A stretch of 64,000 bases of DNA, taken from Pseudomonas fulva 12-X (GTDB taxonomy: Bacteria > Pseudomonadota > Gammaproteobacteria > Pseudomonadales > Pseudomonadaceae). Positions within the stretch are counted from its first letter, which is position 1; each line of letters begins with the position of its first letter. The DNA lies in NCBI RefSeq assembly GCF_000213805.1, contig NC_015556.1, positions 1,054,001-1,118,000 of the forward strand, in the 5' to 3' direction. This document shows, piece after piece, positions 52,031 to 62,640 of the stretch. A program made the position numbers and the translations under genes. The notes beneath the pieces were generated by a model, which was not told where the DNA came from, searched no databases, and was given only the letters and a program-made list of their open reading frames with translations.

Positions 52031-52555
52031 GCTCCCGGTTTTTGAACTGCCCGCCCTCTGCCAATCGATGATCGACATGCCGTGAGGCCGGTATGGAAAT
52101 GCCCTTTACAGGGCGCAGACCTGCGCGATCACGCAGGACTCTGCCTCAGGCCCTAGCCATCGGCGAATAGGTGGCGCGCAGGTATCGAGATGAATGCGAC
52201 GGGTCGGGCGCGGTTGCCCGGAAGAGGGTATGCAGGTGACGTGAAGACTGGCTTCATGATGCGACCTTTTTTGTTTTTATAAGGCTTGTTGTCATACAAC
52301 ATTGGCGGCGATTATCGACAGCTCCCAATCGGCTTGTCAACGCAAGCTGATGAAAAGATCTCCTGATATTTCCTCGGGCTTTCCGGGGTGACCCGCTTCC
52401 GATAGCCAAAGCCTTACCACAAGGGGCGTTCAGGTTATCGCAACACCTCCGTTCGATCATTTTTCAGCGCACTGCGATTCCGTTCCATTACTGGCTCGTC
52501 ACGATGCCTGTGTTGTGCGATAACGGATGACGGCTTGCAAAACAAGAGAAACGAC
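52022..52555. promoter_or_regulatory. Divergent porin / tautomerase promoter region with two operator-like sites
   Basis: 534 bp without a gene. TGTTGTCATACAACA (52287-52301) is a perfect 15-bp palindrome (6+3+6) 266 bp upstream of the porin. TTGTGCGATAACGGATGAC (52513-52531) lies 24 bp upstream of the tautomerase-like gene and matches 24921-24939 at 17 of 19 positions. Proposed sites of the FadR-type regulator. Confidence 0.55.
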
Positions 52556-52912
52556 ATGCCACATTGCCTGATCGAAGGTTCCCGCTCCCTGCTGCAAACC
52601 GTGGACGGTAGCGAATTGGTAACGAGGGTTCACGCGGCCGCCATGGGCAGCGGATTGTTCAAGGAGGGCGAGGTGAAGGTGCGGCTGAGCCTCTACGATC
52701 ACTTCACGGTCGGTGGCCGCGAGGAGGATTTCGTACACGTGATCTTCTACCTGCTGGCGGGGCGCAGCGACGAGCAGAAGAAGGCGCTGTCGATGGCTAT
52801 CGTGCGTGCACTGTTGGAGCGCCTGCCCGATGTTCAGAGCCTGTCGGTGGACGTGCGTGATATACGCCGCGAGGTGTTCAGCAACCGGCGTAGTTGCCTG
52901 GACGCCGGCTGA
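52556..52912 (+). CDS. 5-carboxymethyl-2-hydroxymuconate isomerase-family (tautomerase-like) protein
   Basis: A 118-aa CHMI/tautomerase-superfamily protein. After Met removal it starts with the catalytic Pro (PHCLIEGSRSLL); HVIFYLLAGRSDEQKKALSM is the conserved helix entry. The N-terminal Pro and overall length match HpaF-type isomerases, but no homoprotocatechuate genes lie nearby. Its promoter shares an operator-like motif with kdgD1 and kdgD2, so it may isomerise an intermediate, for example an unsaturated uronate or keto acid, in hexuronate catabolism. That substrate is speculation. Confidence 0.82.
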   Translation: MPHCLIEGSRSLLQTVDGSELVTRVHAAAMGSGLFKEGEVKVRLSLYDHFTVGGREEDFVHVIFYLLAGRSDEQKKALSMAIVRALLERLPDVQSLSVDVRDIRREVFSNRRSCLDAG

Positions 52913-52942
52913 GAAAGGGCGGCAGCGCGCCGCCCCAAAGGC

Positions 52943-54064
52943 TTAACCGCGGTAGTAACGCTGGGCCACGAACGGCGTCTTGGCGACCTTCATGGCGACG
53001 CGCTTGCCGCGCACCAGGGCCCAGACCTCGCTGTCCACGGCGACATGGCTGCTCGGAACGTAACCCATGGCCAGTGGTGCGCCCAGGCTGGGGCCGAAGC
53101 CGCCGCTGCAGACCTGGCCGATGACTTCGCCCTCGGCGTTCACCAGTTCGGCGCCTTCGCGTACCGGCGTACGCTCCTGGGGCAGCAGGCCGACGCGCTT
53201 GCGAGCGACGCCATCGCGTTGCTGGGCGAAGATCCGCTCTGCGCCGGGAAAGCCGCCCGGGCGAGCGCCGTCGGCGCGGCGCGCCTTGGAGATGGCCCAC
53301 AGCAGGCTGGCTTCGATGGGCGTGGTGTCGGTACTCATGTCATGGCCGTACAGGCACAGGCCGGCTTCCAGGCGTAGCGAATCACGGGCGCCCAGACCGA
53401 TGGGCTGCACTTCCGGCTCGGCCAAGAGGCTGCGCGCCAGCGCTTCCGCATGGTTGGCCGGCACGGAAATCTCGAAGCCATCCTCGCCGGTGTAGCCGGA
53501 GCGGCTCACGTAGCAATCGACACCGAGCAGGCGCACGGGCTTGAACTGCATGAAGGTCATTTTCGCCACTTCCGGCGCCAGGCGGGTCAGTACCTCGACT
53601 GCCTTGGGGCCCTGCAGGGCGAGCAGGGCACGCTCGAAGCGCGACTCGACCTGGCACTGGCCCGCGATGCGCTGTTGCAGGTGCATCAGATCCTGATGCT
53701 TGCAGGCGGCGTTGACCACCAGAAACAGCGTGTCATTGCCCAGGTTGGCGACCATCAGGTCGTCGAGGATGCCGCCGTTGTCATCCGTGAACATGGCATA
53801 GCGCTGCATGCCGACCGGCAGGTCGAGGATATCCACCGGCACCAGGCTTTCCAGTGCCTTGGCCGCGCCGGCACCACGCAGGATGATCTGGCCCATGTGC
53901 GAGACATCGAACAGGCCGGCGGCCTCACGGGTATGCAGGTGTTCCTTCATCACACCGAGCGGGTACTGCACCGGCATCTCGTAGCCGGCGAACGGCACCA
54001 TGCGTGCCCCGAGTTCCAGATGCAGGGCATGCAGCGGGGTTTTCGCCAGGATTTCAGTGGTCAT
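52943..54064 (-). CDS. gcvT: Glycine cleavage system T protein (aminomethyltransferase)
   Basis: A 373-aa THF-dependent aminomethyltransferase. Family motifs are ARMVPFAGYEMPVQYPLGVM, GLFDVSHMGQ, the THF-binding and catalytic Asp region DDLMVANLGND, and SRSGYTGEDGFEISVPANHA, with the conserved Arg in GLGARDSLRLEAGLCLYGHD. Transfers the aminomethyl group from lipoyl-GcvH to THF. AGGAG precedes the ATG. Third gene of gcvH-gcvP-gcvT, 95 bp after gcvP. Confidence 0.96.
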   Translation of the reverse strand: MTTEILAKTPLHALHLELGARMVPFAGYEMPVQYPLGVMKEHLHTREAAGLFDVSHMGQIILRGAGAAKALESLVPVDILDLPVGMQRYAMFTDDNGGILDDLMVANLGNDTLFLVVNAACKHQDLMHLQQRIAGQCQVESRFERALLALQGPKAVEVLTRLAPEVAKMTFMQFKPVRLLGVDCYVSRSGYTGEDGFEISVPANHAEALARSLLAEPEVQPIGLGARDSLRLEAGLCLYGHDMSTDTTPIEASLLWAISKARRADGARPGGFPGAERIFAQQRDGVARKRVGLLPQERTPVREGAELVNAEGEVIGQVCSGGFGPSLGAPLAMGYVPSSHVAVDSEVWALVRGKRVAMKVAKTPFVAQRYYRG

Positions 54065-54159
54065 GGCGCTCTCCTAATAGAGGCTGTAAGCAGCCCGCGA
54101 CAACGCGCGGGCGTCATGAGAGATGGCGGCTGCCGAGCGAGCCGGCAGCCGGAGCGCGA

Positions 54160-57012
<2,853 letters not shown>

Positions 57013-57021
57013 GGCTTTTTC

Positions 57022-57405
57022 TCACGCGTCAGCTTTGGCGTTGAGCAGGCGCTCGTAGGCGTCCTGATCGAGCAGGCCGGCCAGGGCGCCGGCATCGGCT
57101 GGGCGGAAACGGAAGAACCAGCCCTGGCCCAGCGGCTCGGCGTTGACCAACTCGGGGCTGGCTTCGAGATCCGGGTTTACTTCCACCACTTCGCCGTCCA
57201 GCGGCATGCCGATATTGCTGGCCGCTTTCACGGACTCCAGCACCGCCACTTCGTCGCCGGCGGCATAGGCCTGCAGCTCGGGCAACTGTACGAACACCAC
57301 GTCACCCAGTGCGTCTTGAGCGTAGGCGGTGATCCCTACGGTGACCAGGCCATCGGCCTCCTGACGCAGCCATTCGTGCTCGACGGTGAAACGCAATTCG
57401 CTCAT
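57022..57405 (-). CDS. gcvH: Glycine cleavage system H protein
   Basis: A 127-aa lipoyl carrier. The lipoylated Lys is K60 in VAVLESVKAASNIGMPLDGE. The N-terminus MSELRFTVEHEWLRQE and the C-terminal PADAGALAGLLDQDAYERLL are standard. The ATG at 57405 with GGGAG upstream was chosen. First gene of the operon; its upstream region contains a pair of long palindromes and no recognisable glycine riboswitch. Confidence 0.96.
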   Translation of the reverse strand: MSELRFTVEHEWLRQEADGLVTVGITAYAQDALGDVVFVQLPELQAYAAGDEVAVLESVKAASNIGMPLDGEVVEVNPDLEASPELVNAEPLGQGWFFRFRPADAGALAGLLDQDAYERLLNAKADA

Positions 57406-57543
57406 GGGGACTCCCTTGTTGGTCTTTATGCCCATCTGCGTGGGCGCGATAGTTGGGAGCTGATTAGCAAGGTCGGTGCCATATAAAATAATATTTATAA
57501 ATCAATTGCTTATATATCTATTCGGTGCCTGGCTGGCTAGTTT

Positions 57544-57559
57544 GTATTGAATTCAATAC
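57544..57559. promoter_or_regulatory. Palindrome upstream of gcvH, site 1
   Basis: GTATTGAATTCAATAC, a perfect 16-bp palindrome 139 bp upstream of gcvH. Looks like a transcription-factor operator. Same half-site (GTATTG) as site 2. Confidence 0.6.
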
Positions 57560-57627
57560 GGAAATGCCATGCCATATCCTTAGGCCCGCTGCGGGCTTGG
57601 GAATGTCGTGGTTGGTTATGCCTGTGT

Positions 57628-57660
57628 CGTATTGGATACGGTGTATTGGAATCAATACAC
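57628..57660. promoter_or_regulatory. Palindromes upstream of gcvH, site 2
   Basis: CGTATTGGATACG (57628-57640, 5+3+5) directly adjoins GTGTATTGGAATCAATACAC (57641-57660, 8-bp arms). Site 2 and site 1 share GTATTG...CAATAC, with centres 99 bp apart. The gap between gcvH and the SirB1-like stop (57406-57697) otherwise holds no gene. Confidence 0.55.
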
Positions 57661-57697
57661 GTGTTGGTCGATGAGCACTCTCGGTGATGTGCCGGTC

Positions 57698-58501
57698 TCA
57701 GTGCAGCGCGGGTTGCGCACTGGATTGGCGCAGCCGATCCCCCAGTTTCAGGCGCTGCGCGGGGTCCTCGCACAGCAGCAGGGCGCGCTGCACATCGAAG
57801 CGCTCGGCATGGGAGCAATCCAGGTGGCGGTAAAGCTCGGCCCTGGCCAGGTGGTCGTTGACGTTCGGCGCGGCCAGTTGCAGTACCCGCTCGGCATCCT
57901 TCAAAGCGCTGATGTAGTCCTCGGCCTGGGCGTGCAATTGTCGCAAGTTGCGCGACAGGCGCAGGATCATGCCGCGGGCGTCGCAGCTCGCCATATGTTC
58001 GGCGCTCAGCTGGGCATGGGGGCCGAGGTAGCGCAGCAGCAGCTCGCGACAGTCACGGGTGTACAGCCGGCGCCCGCCACAGGGGTCGAGCAGATGGTCG
58101 GCGCCAGGTACGCGCAGTAGAAAGTAGCCGGGAAACCCGACGCCCTGCAGCGGGATATTCAGCCGACGCGCCAGCTCCAGAGCGATCAGCGCGATGCTCA
58201 GCGGCTGGCCGCGGCGACGTTGCAGCACCTTGTGCAGCAGCGCGGCCTGGGGGCGCACCGGGCTGTCGTCATCGTCATAGAAATGCAGCTCATTGAGGCG
58301 GCGTAACAAGGGTTGCGCCAGTTCCTGGGGCGGGAAGTTGGGCAGGCCGGAGTCGACCTGATGCTTGAGGTGCTCAAGCTCGTGCAGGAGCTGCTGGGGC
58401 TGCACTGCCGGATCGTGCTCGGCAGCGACCCAGAGTGCGGCTTCGAAAAACGCCGGCTGTTCGGCGTTCAGACAGGCAAGGCAGTGATCGCGCGCGCTCA
58501 T
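57698..58501 (-). CDS. SirB1-family protein (transglutaminase-like with TPR)
   Basis: A 267-aa protein. The transglutaminase-like core contains LLHKVLQRRRGQPLSIALIA and GVGFPGYFLLRVPGADHLLD, and a helical TPR-like tail (DYISALKDAERVLQLA...) follows. Bacterial SirB1 proteins lack a proven function. GGGAGG six bases before the ATG at 58501 rules out the in-frame GTG two codons earlier. Confidence 0.85.
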   Translation of the reverse strand: MSARDHCLACLNAEQPAFFEAALWVAAEHDPAVQPQQLLHELEHLKHQVDSGLPNFPPQELAQPLLRRLNELHFYDDDDSPVRPQAALLHKVLQRRRGQPLSIALIALELARRLNIPLQGVGFPGYFLLRVPGADHLLDPCGGRRLYTRDCRELLLRYLGPHAQLSAEHMASCDARGMILRLSRNLRQLHAQAEDYISALKDAERVLQLAAPNVNDHLARAELYRHLDCSHAERFDVQRALLLCEDPAQRLKLGDRLRQSSAQPALH

Positions 58502-58595
58502 GGACACCTCCCGGGGGATGTGCCTGTTTTAGCTGCGCGCGCACCGGCCGTCCAGCCTTGAAACGCGAAGAGATGTTAACGGCGCAGCCGGGTGG

Positions 58596-58859
58596 TCACT
58601 CGGTTTCCGGCTGGCTGCCCAGTTCGCCGAGGGCATCGGGCTGATTCTTGAAGGCCTTGGCGAATACATCGCGATTTCTGGCCATGTAGATGCCCAGCTC
58701 CTCGCCCTGATCCTCACTGAGCGACGGCACCGCCTTCTGCAGTACATCGCTGAGCAGCTCGGCCAGCTCCAGCATCTTGTCGTGACGATCTGCTTCGGCC
58801 TTATCCATAAACAAACGCTCCGGGTCGCGACTGCTGCGGTACACCACTTCGACGGCCAT
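58596..58859 (-). CDS. yebG: YebG-family DNA-damage-inducible protein
   Basis: An 87-aa protein starting MAVEVVYRSSRDPERLFMDK, the YebG signature, with a helical acidic rest. YebG is an SOS-induced protein of unknown biochemical role. A near-consensus LexA box lies 37 bp upstream, which independently supports the call. Confidence 0.9.
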   Translation of the reverse strand: MAVEVVYRSSRDPERLFMDKAEADRHDKMLELAELLSDVLQKAVPSLSEDQGEELGIYMARNRDVFAKAFKNQPDALGELGSQPETE

Positions 58860-58895
58860 TCATCACCTCTACGCCTTCGCTGATAATTAAAAATA

Positions 58896-58911
58896 CTGTT
58901 CATGCATACAG
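58896..58911. promoter_or_regulatory. LexA (SOS) box of yebG
   Basis: CTGTTCATGCATACAG has the CTGT...ACAG ends and 8-bp AT-rich centre of LexA boxes in gammaproteobacteria. It lies between yebG and the divergent psiE gene. Confidence 0.85.
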
Positions 58912-59111
58912 TTGTGGCGAGCTTACTCGACCGCGCTGCGTTTGAACAGCGTAAACCTGGCCGCGAGATTCGCCATTCCATGTGTCTTTCCCACGCTTGG
59001 GCGCTTCTGTTTGCCAGCGCAGCCGCATCGCTGGTCTTGTTCCTGCATGGGAATGTCACGCGGGCGCGCCATCATCGGCGCCAGGCTGTATCAATTGGAA
59101 AGGGGAATGCC

Positions 59112-59585
59112 ATGAAGTGGGTCGACGATAGCCGCAAGCGGATGCACAAGGGCGCGAATTCGATCGGTAATCTGTTCGTCGAGGGCTTTCATTACCTGGG
59201 GCTGTTCGCCATCGGAGCGGCAACCGCCTGGGCCTCGGTCGCCGCGTTTCTGGGCATGGTGGAAAAGGGCAGTGCCAGTGTGGACGACATCCTGCTGCTG
59301 TTCATCTACCTGGAGTTGGGGGCGATGGTCGGCATCTATTTCAAGACCAACCATTTGCCGATCCGCTTTCTGCTGTACATCGCCATCACCGCGCTGACCC
59401 GTTACCTGATCGGCGACGTGTCCCATCACAAGGCGCCGGATATCGGCCTGCTGTACCTGTGCGGCGGCATCTTCTTTCTGGCGCTGTCGGTGCTGGCGGT
59501 GCGTTTTGCCTCTTACAAGTTTCCGTCCAGCAAGGCCATCGATTCGACCGGCGAAGTGGTGGGCGACAACTACTCCGAGCGCTGA
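59112..59585 (+). CDS. psiE: Phosphate-starvation-inducible PsiE-family membrane protein
   Basis: A 157-aa protein with four membrane helices (GLFAIGAATAWASVAAFLGM; ILLLFIYLELGAMVGIYFKT; FLLYIAITALTRYLIGD; LYLCGGIFFLALSVLAVRFA). The FKTNHLPIRFLLYIAITALT block is the PsiE family hallmark. Function unknown; induced by phosphate starvation in E. coli. The ATG at 59112 follows AAAGGGGAATGCC. The longer upstream frame is rejected. Confidence 0.85.
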   Translation: MKWVDDSRKRMHKGANSIGNLFVEGFHYLGLFAIGAATAWASVAAFLGMVEKGSASVDDILLLFIYLELGAMVGIYFKTNHLPIRFLLYIAITALTRYLIGDVSHHKAPDIGLLYLCGGIFFLALSVLAVRFASYKFPSSKAIDSTGEVVGDNYSER

Positions 59586-59591
59586 TGGCGT

Positions 59592-62225
59592 TCAGTCGGC
59601 CAGGGGGGTGAACAGCGCTTGCAGGTCATCTTCGCTGAGCTGCCAGCTGCTCTGGCTGCCGCCTTCCTCGAGCAGGCCGTGGGCCAGGCTGGCCTTGGCC
59701 TGCTGCAACTGCTGGATCTTTTCTTCCACGCTGCCGCGGGCGATCAGCTTGTAGACGAACACCGGTTTGTCCTGGCCGATGCGGTAGGCGCGGTCACTGG
59801 CCTGGGCCTCGGCGGCCGGGTTCCACCAGGGATCGAAGTGGATCACGGTATCGGCAGCCGTCAGATTCAGGCCCGCTCCGCCGGCCTTGAGGCTGATCAG
59901 GAAGACTGGGAATTGCCCGGCCTGGAACTGCTCTACCGGTGTGCGCCGGTCGCGGGTACTGCCGGTCAGTTTGGCGTAGCCAATGCCACGCGCCTGCAGC
60001 TCGCTTTCTATCAATGCCAGCATCGAGGTGAACTGGGAGAACAGCAGCACGCGGCGGCCTTCGCCGATCAGTGCTTCGAGCATGTCCAGCAGGCTGCTGA
60101 GCTTGCCGGAATCGCTGCTGGTGAGTTCCGCTGGCGCCTCGTCGAGCAGGCGCAGGTCGCAGCACACCTGGCGCAGGCGCAGCAGCGCTTCGAGGATGAC
60201 GATCTGGCTGCGCGCCAAACCCTGGCGGGTGATCTCCTCGCGCACCTTGCGGTCCATGGCCAGGCGCAGGATCTCGTAGCGGTCGCGCTGGGCCGGCGTC
60301 AGCTCCACCCACTGGGTGATTTCGGTCTTGGGAGGCAGTTCGCGAGCCACCTGTTCCTTTTTGCGGCGCAGCACGAACGGCTTGATCCGCCCACGCAGGT
60401 GCGCCAGGCGCTGCTCACTGCCGTGCTTTTCGATGGGCGTGCGGTAATCGCGGGTAAAGCGCTTGGCGTCGCCGAGCCAGCCCGGCATCAGAAAGTTGAA
60501 CAGCGACCACAGCTCACCCAGGTTGTTTTCCAGCGGCGTGCCGCTCAGGCACAGGCGCTGGTGGGCGTTGATCTGGCCGGCGGCGAGGGCGGCCTTGCTA
60601 CGTGGGTTCTTGATGCTCTGGGCTTCGTCGAGAATCAGCAGGTGGAAGCGTTGCGCCGTCAGCGTCTTGAGGTCGCGCGGCAGCAGCGCATAGGTGGTAA
60701 GCACTACATCGTGCTCGGCGATCAGCTTGAACTGGCTGCGTCGCTTGGCGCCATGCAGGGCCAGCACCTTGAGGGTCGGCGCAAAACGCGCGGCTTCGTC
60801 CTGCCAGTTGGGGATCAGGCTGGTGGGCATGACGATCAGCGCCGGCTGCTTGAGGCGCCCGTGCTGCTTCTCCACAAGGATGTGTGCCAGGGTCTGCAAG
60901 GTCTTGCCCAGGCCCATGTCGTCGGCCAGTACGCCGCCGACCTCCAGCTCGCCCAGCGCCTGCATCCAGCCCAAACCCTGCAGCTGATAGGGGCGCAATT
61001 GCGCGGCGAGGTCGGCGGGAGCGCTGACTTCCTGTTGGGTGGTGTGCTGCAGGCGCCGGGCGAACTCACGCAGTTCTATGCCGCCCTGCCAGTTCAGCGC
61101 TGGCCCCTGCTGCAGGGTATTCAGGCGCGCGGCGTCGGCCCGTGCCAGGCGCACGCGGGTGCCGATCTCCTCGGCGTCGCCGATGAACAGCTCGCCCAGT
61201 GCCGCCAACAAGGGCTTCAGCCGCGCATAGGGCAGCGCCACGCGGCGCTGGCTGTGGGGCAGGCTGACCAGCAGCAGTTCCTCATCATTGCGTTGGGCCA
61301 GGGCATCACCGGAAAGCAGCCAGGGCGAGCGGCGGATCGCCTGCAGTAACACGGGCAGCAGGCTGATGCGCTGGCCTTCCACCTCGATGCCCAGCTCCAG
61401 ATCGAACCAGCCCTGTTCGGGCATCTCGTCGACATCGGCGTACCAGTCGTCGATCTCGGCCAGGTTGTACTGAAAGTCCGGCTGGATCTCGACGCGCCAG
61501 CCTTCGTCGCGCAGCGCCGGCACCTGCTGTTGCATGAACGTTAGCCAGGCGGCATCACCCTGCAACTCGAAATGCTCGCCCGGGTGCTGGGCCAGGGCTT
61601 CGCTCTGCCGCAGGGCGATGCGTAGACCAGCCGTTTCCAGGCGACGGCGCAGTTCGGCTTCGCGGACCACGTCGCGAGTGATGCGCAACTGGCGATTGGG
61701 GCCCAAACGCACCAGCAGATCCTTGGCGGTTTTGCCGACGGCCGTATGGCCCTGATAGTCGAAGGCCAGGGCGGCGCGGTGCTGAGTCTGTTCCAGCATG
61801 CGTCCCTTGCGCGCATCGAAGTGCACGCGTACATGGCTGCCCAGGGTCAGCACCGGTTGCGGCTGCACGTCGTCCAGCAGGGTTTCTTCCACCGGTTTTT
61901 CGGTAACGATCAGAGTGCCCAGGTCATCGCCGGCGCGCTGGCGTGCCTCGAGGGTGAGCAGGGCGGCCGCCACATGCTTGCAGTTGAAACCTACCGGGCA
62001 GCTGCAGTGGCCGGTCACGCCCCAGCCCTTGCCGTAGGCGTGCAAGGTGATGCGCTGCTGGTAAGGGCGCTCGCCACTGCCCAGGCAACTGGCGAGCAGG
62101 CTGTGGTCCTTGAGGCTGAGCAGACGGCTCAGGCCACGCTTGGCGTAATCCTGGCCGCGGCGCAGCGCGCCTTCATCGAAGTCGCCGCGCCAGTCGGCCT
62201 GCTGCAGGTGCAGGATGTCAGGCAT
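59592..62225 (-). CDS. SNF2-family helicase/ATPase with SWIM zinc finger
   Basis: An 877-aa protein. The N-terminal SWIM finger is C74-x-C76...C82-x-H84 in HCSCPVGFNCKHVAAALL. Then comes a long intermediate region and a C-terminal SNF2 engine: motif I ADDMGLGKTLQTLAHIL, motif II LILDEAQSIKN, motif III LCLSGTPLENNLGELWSLFN, motifs V/VI SLKAGGAGLNLTAADTVIHF and DRAYRIGQDKPVFVYKLIA. Such proteins remodel nucleic-acid-protein complexes; the target is unknown. The ATG at 62225 (MPDILHLQQADW) has GAGAG upstream. Confidence 0.92.
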   Translation of the reverse strand: MPDILHLQQADWRGDFDEGALRRGQDYAKRGLSRLLSLKDHSLLASCLGSGERPYQQRITLHAYGKGWGVTGHCSCPVGFNCKHVAAALLTLEARQRAGDDLGTLIVTEKPVEETLLDDVQPQPVLTLGSHVRVHFDARKGRMLEQTQHRAALAFDYQGHTAVGKTAKDLLVRLGPNRQLRITRDVVREAELRRRLETAGLRIALRQSEALAQHPGEHFELQGDAAWLTFMQQQVPALRDEGWRVEIQPDFQYNLAEIDDWYADVDEMPEQGWFDLELGIEVEGQRISLLPVLLQAIRRSPWLLSGDALAQRNDEELLLVSLPHSQRRVALPYARLKPLLAALGELFIGDAEEIGTRVRLARADAARLNTLQQGPALNWQGGIELREFARRLQHTTQQEVSAPADLAAQLRPYQLQGLGWMQALGELEVGGVLADDMGLGKTLQTLAHILVEKQHGRLKQPALIVMPTSLIPNWQDEAARFAPTLKVLALHGAKRRSQFKLIAEHDVVLTTYALLPRDLKTLTAQRFHLLILDEAQSIKNPRSKAALAAGQINAHQRLCLSGTPLENNLGELWSLFNFLMPGWLGDAKRFTRDYRTPIEKHGSEQRLAHLRGRIKPFVLRRKKEQVARELPPKTEITQWVELTPAQRDRYEILRLAMDRKVREEITRQGLARSQIVILEALLRLRQVCCDLRLLDEAPAELTSSDSGKLSSLLDMLEALIGEGRRVLLFSQFTSMLALIESELQARGIGYAKLTGSTRDRRTPVEQFQAGQFPVFLISLKAGGAGLNLTAADTVIHFDPWWNPAAEAQASDRAYRIGQDKPVFVYKLIARGSVEEKIQQLQQAKASLAHGLLEEGGSQSSWQLSEDDLQALFTPLAD

Positions 62226-62331
62226 CGGGCGGGCTCTCTGGAGGCTGGGCGAAGTTCGGCATGGCACTGTGAAAACGATGGCAAGCCGCCGATGGTCTCA
62301 CAGCTTGCCCCCCAATTGCAGCCGGGGCGAT

Positions 62332-62577
62332 TCACGCGCGTTCGGCGGGCGTCTCGGTCTTGAGGGCGCCGCGAATGTTCATCGCGCCCAGGCACAGCTG
62401 CAGCACGATCAGCGCGTAAGCGTGGCTGTAGAGCCCCCAGATGATCCACAACAGGTTGCTGGCCATGAACACCCAGAAGCCCAGGTTGCGCCTGCGGCGC
62501 TGCTTGGAGGCGACCAGCCAGGCGGCGATGACGGTGATCAGCATGGCTGGCCATTGCAGCCAGTCGAGGTAGTCCAT
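62332..62577 (-). CDS. Small two/three-helix membrane protein
   Basis: An 81-aa hydrophobic protein (MDYLDWLQWPAMLITVIAAW; FWVFMASNLLWIIWGLYSHA; YALIVLQLCLGAMNIRGAL). Basic patch KQRRRR between the first two helices. The second in-frame ATG (62577) was chosen. Lies 106 bp upstream of the SNF2 gene on the same strand. Function unknown. Confidence 0.72.
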   Translation of the reverse strand: MDYLDWLQWPAMLITVIAAWLVASKQRRRRNLGFWVFMASNLLWIIWGLYSHAYALIVLQLCLGAMNIRGALKTETPAERA

Positions 62578-62640
62578 AAGGCATCCGAACATTGAGAGTA
62601 CTCAGTAGCGACCGGCGCCGCGGCGCGGGCGTTCGACCTT

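Noticed and set aside
57406..57697. Glycine riboswitch upstream of gcvH
   Set aside because: I could not find the conserved aptamer blocks on the gcvH strand; the region is dominated by operator-like palindromes.
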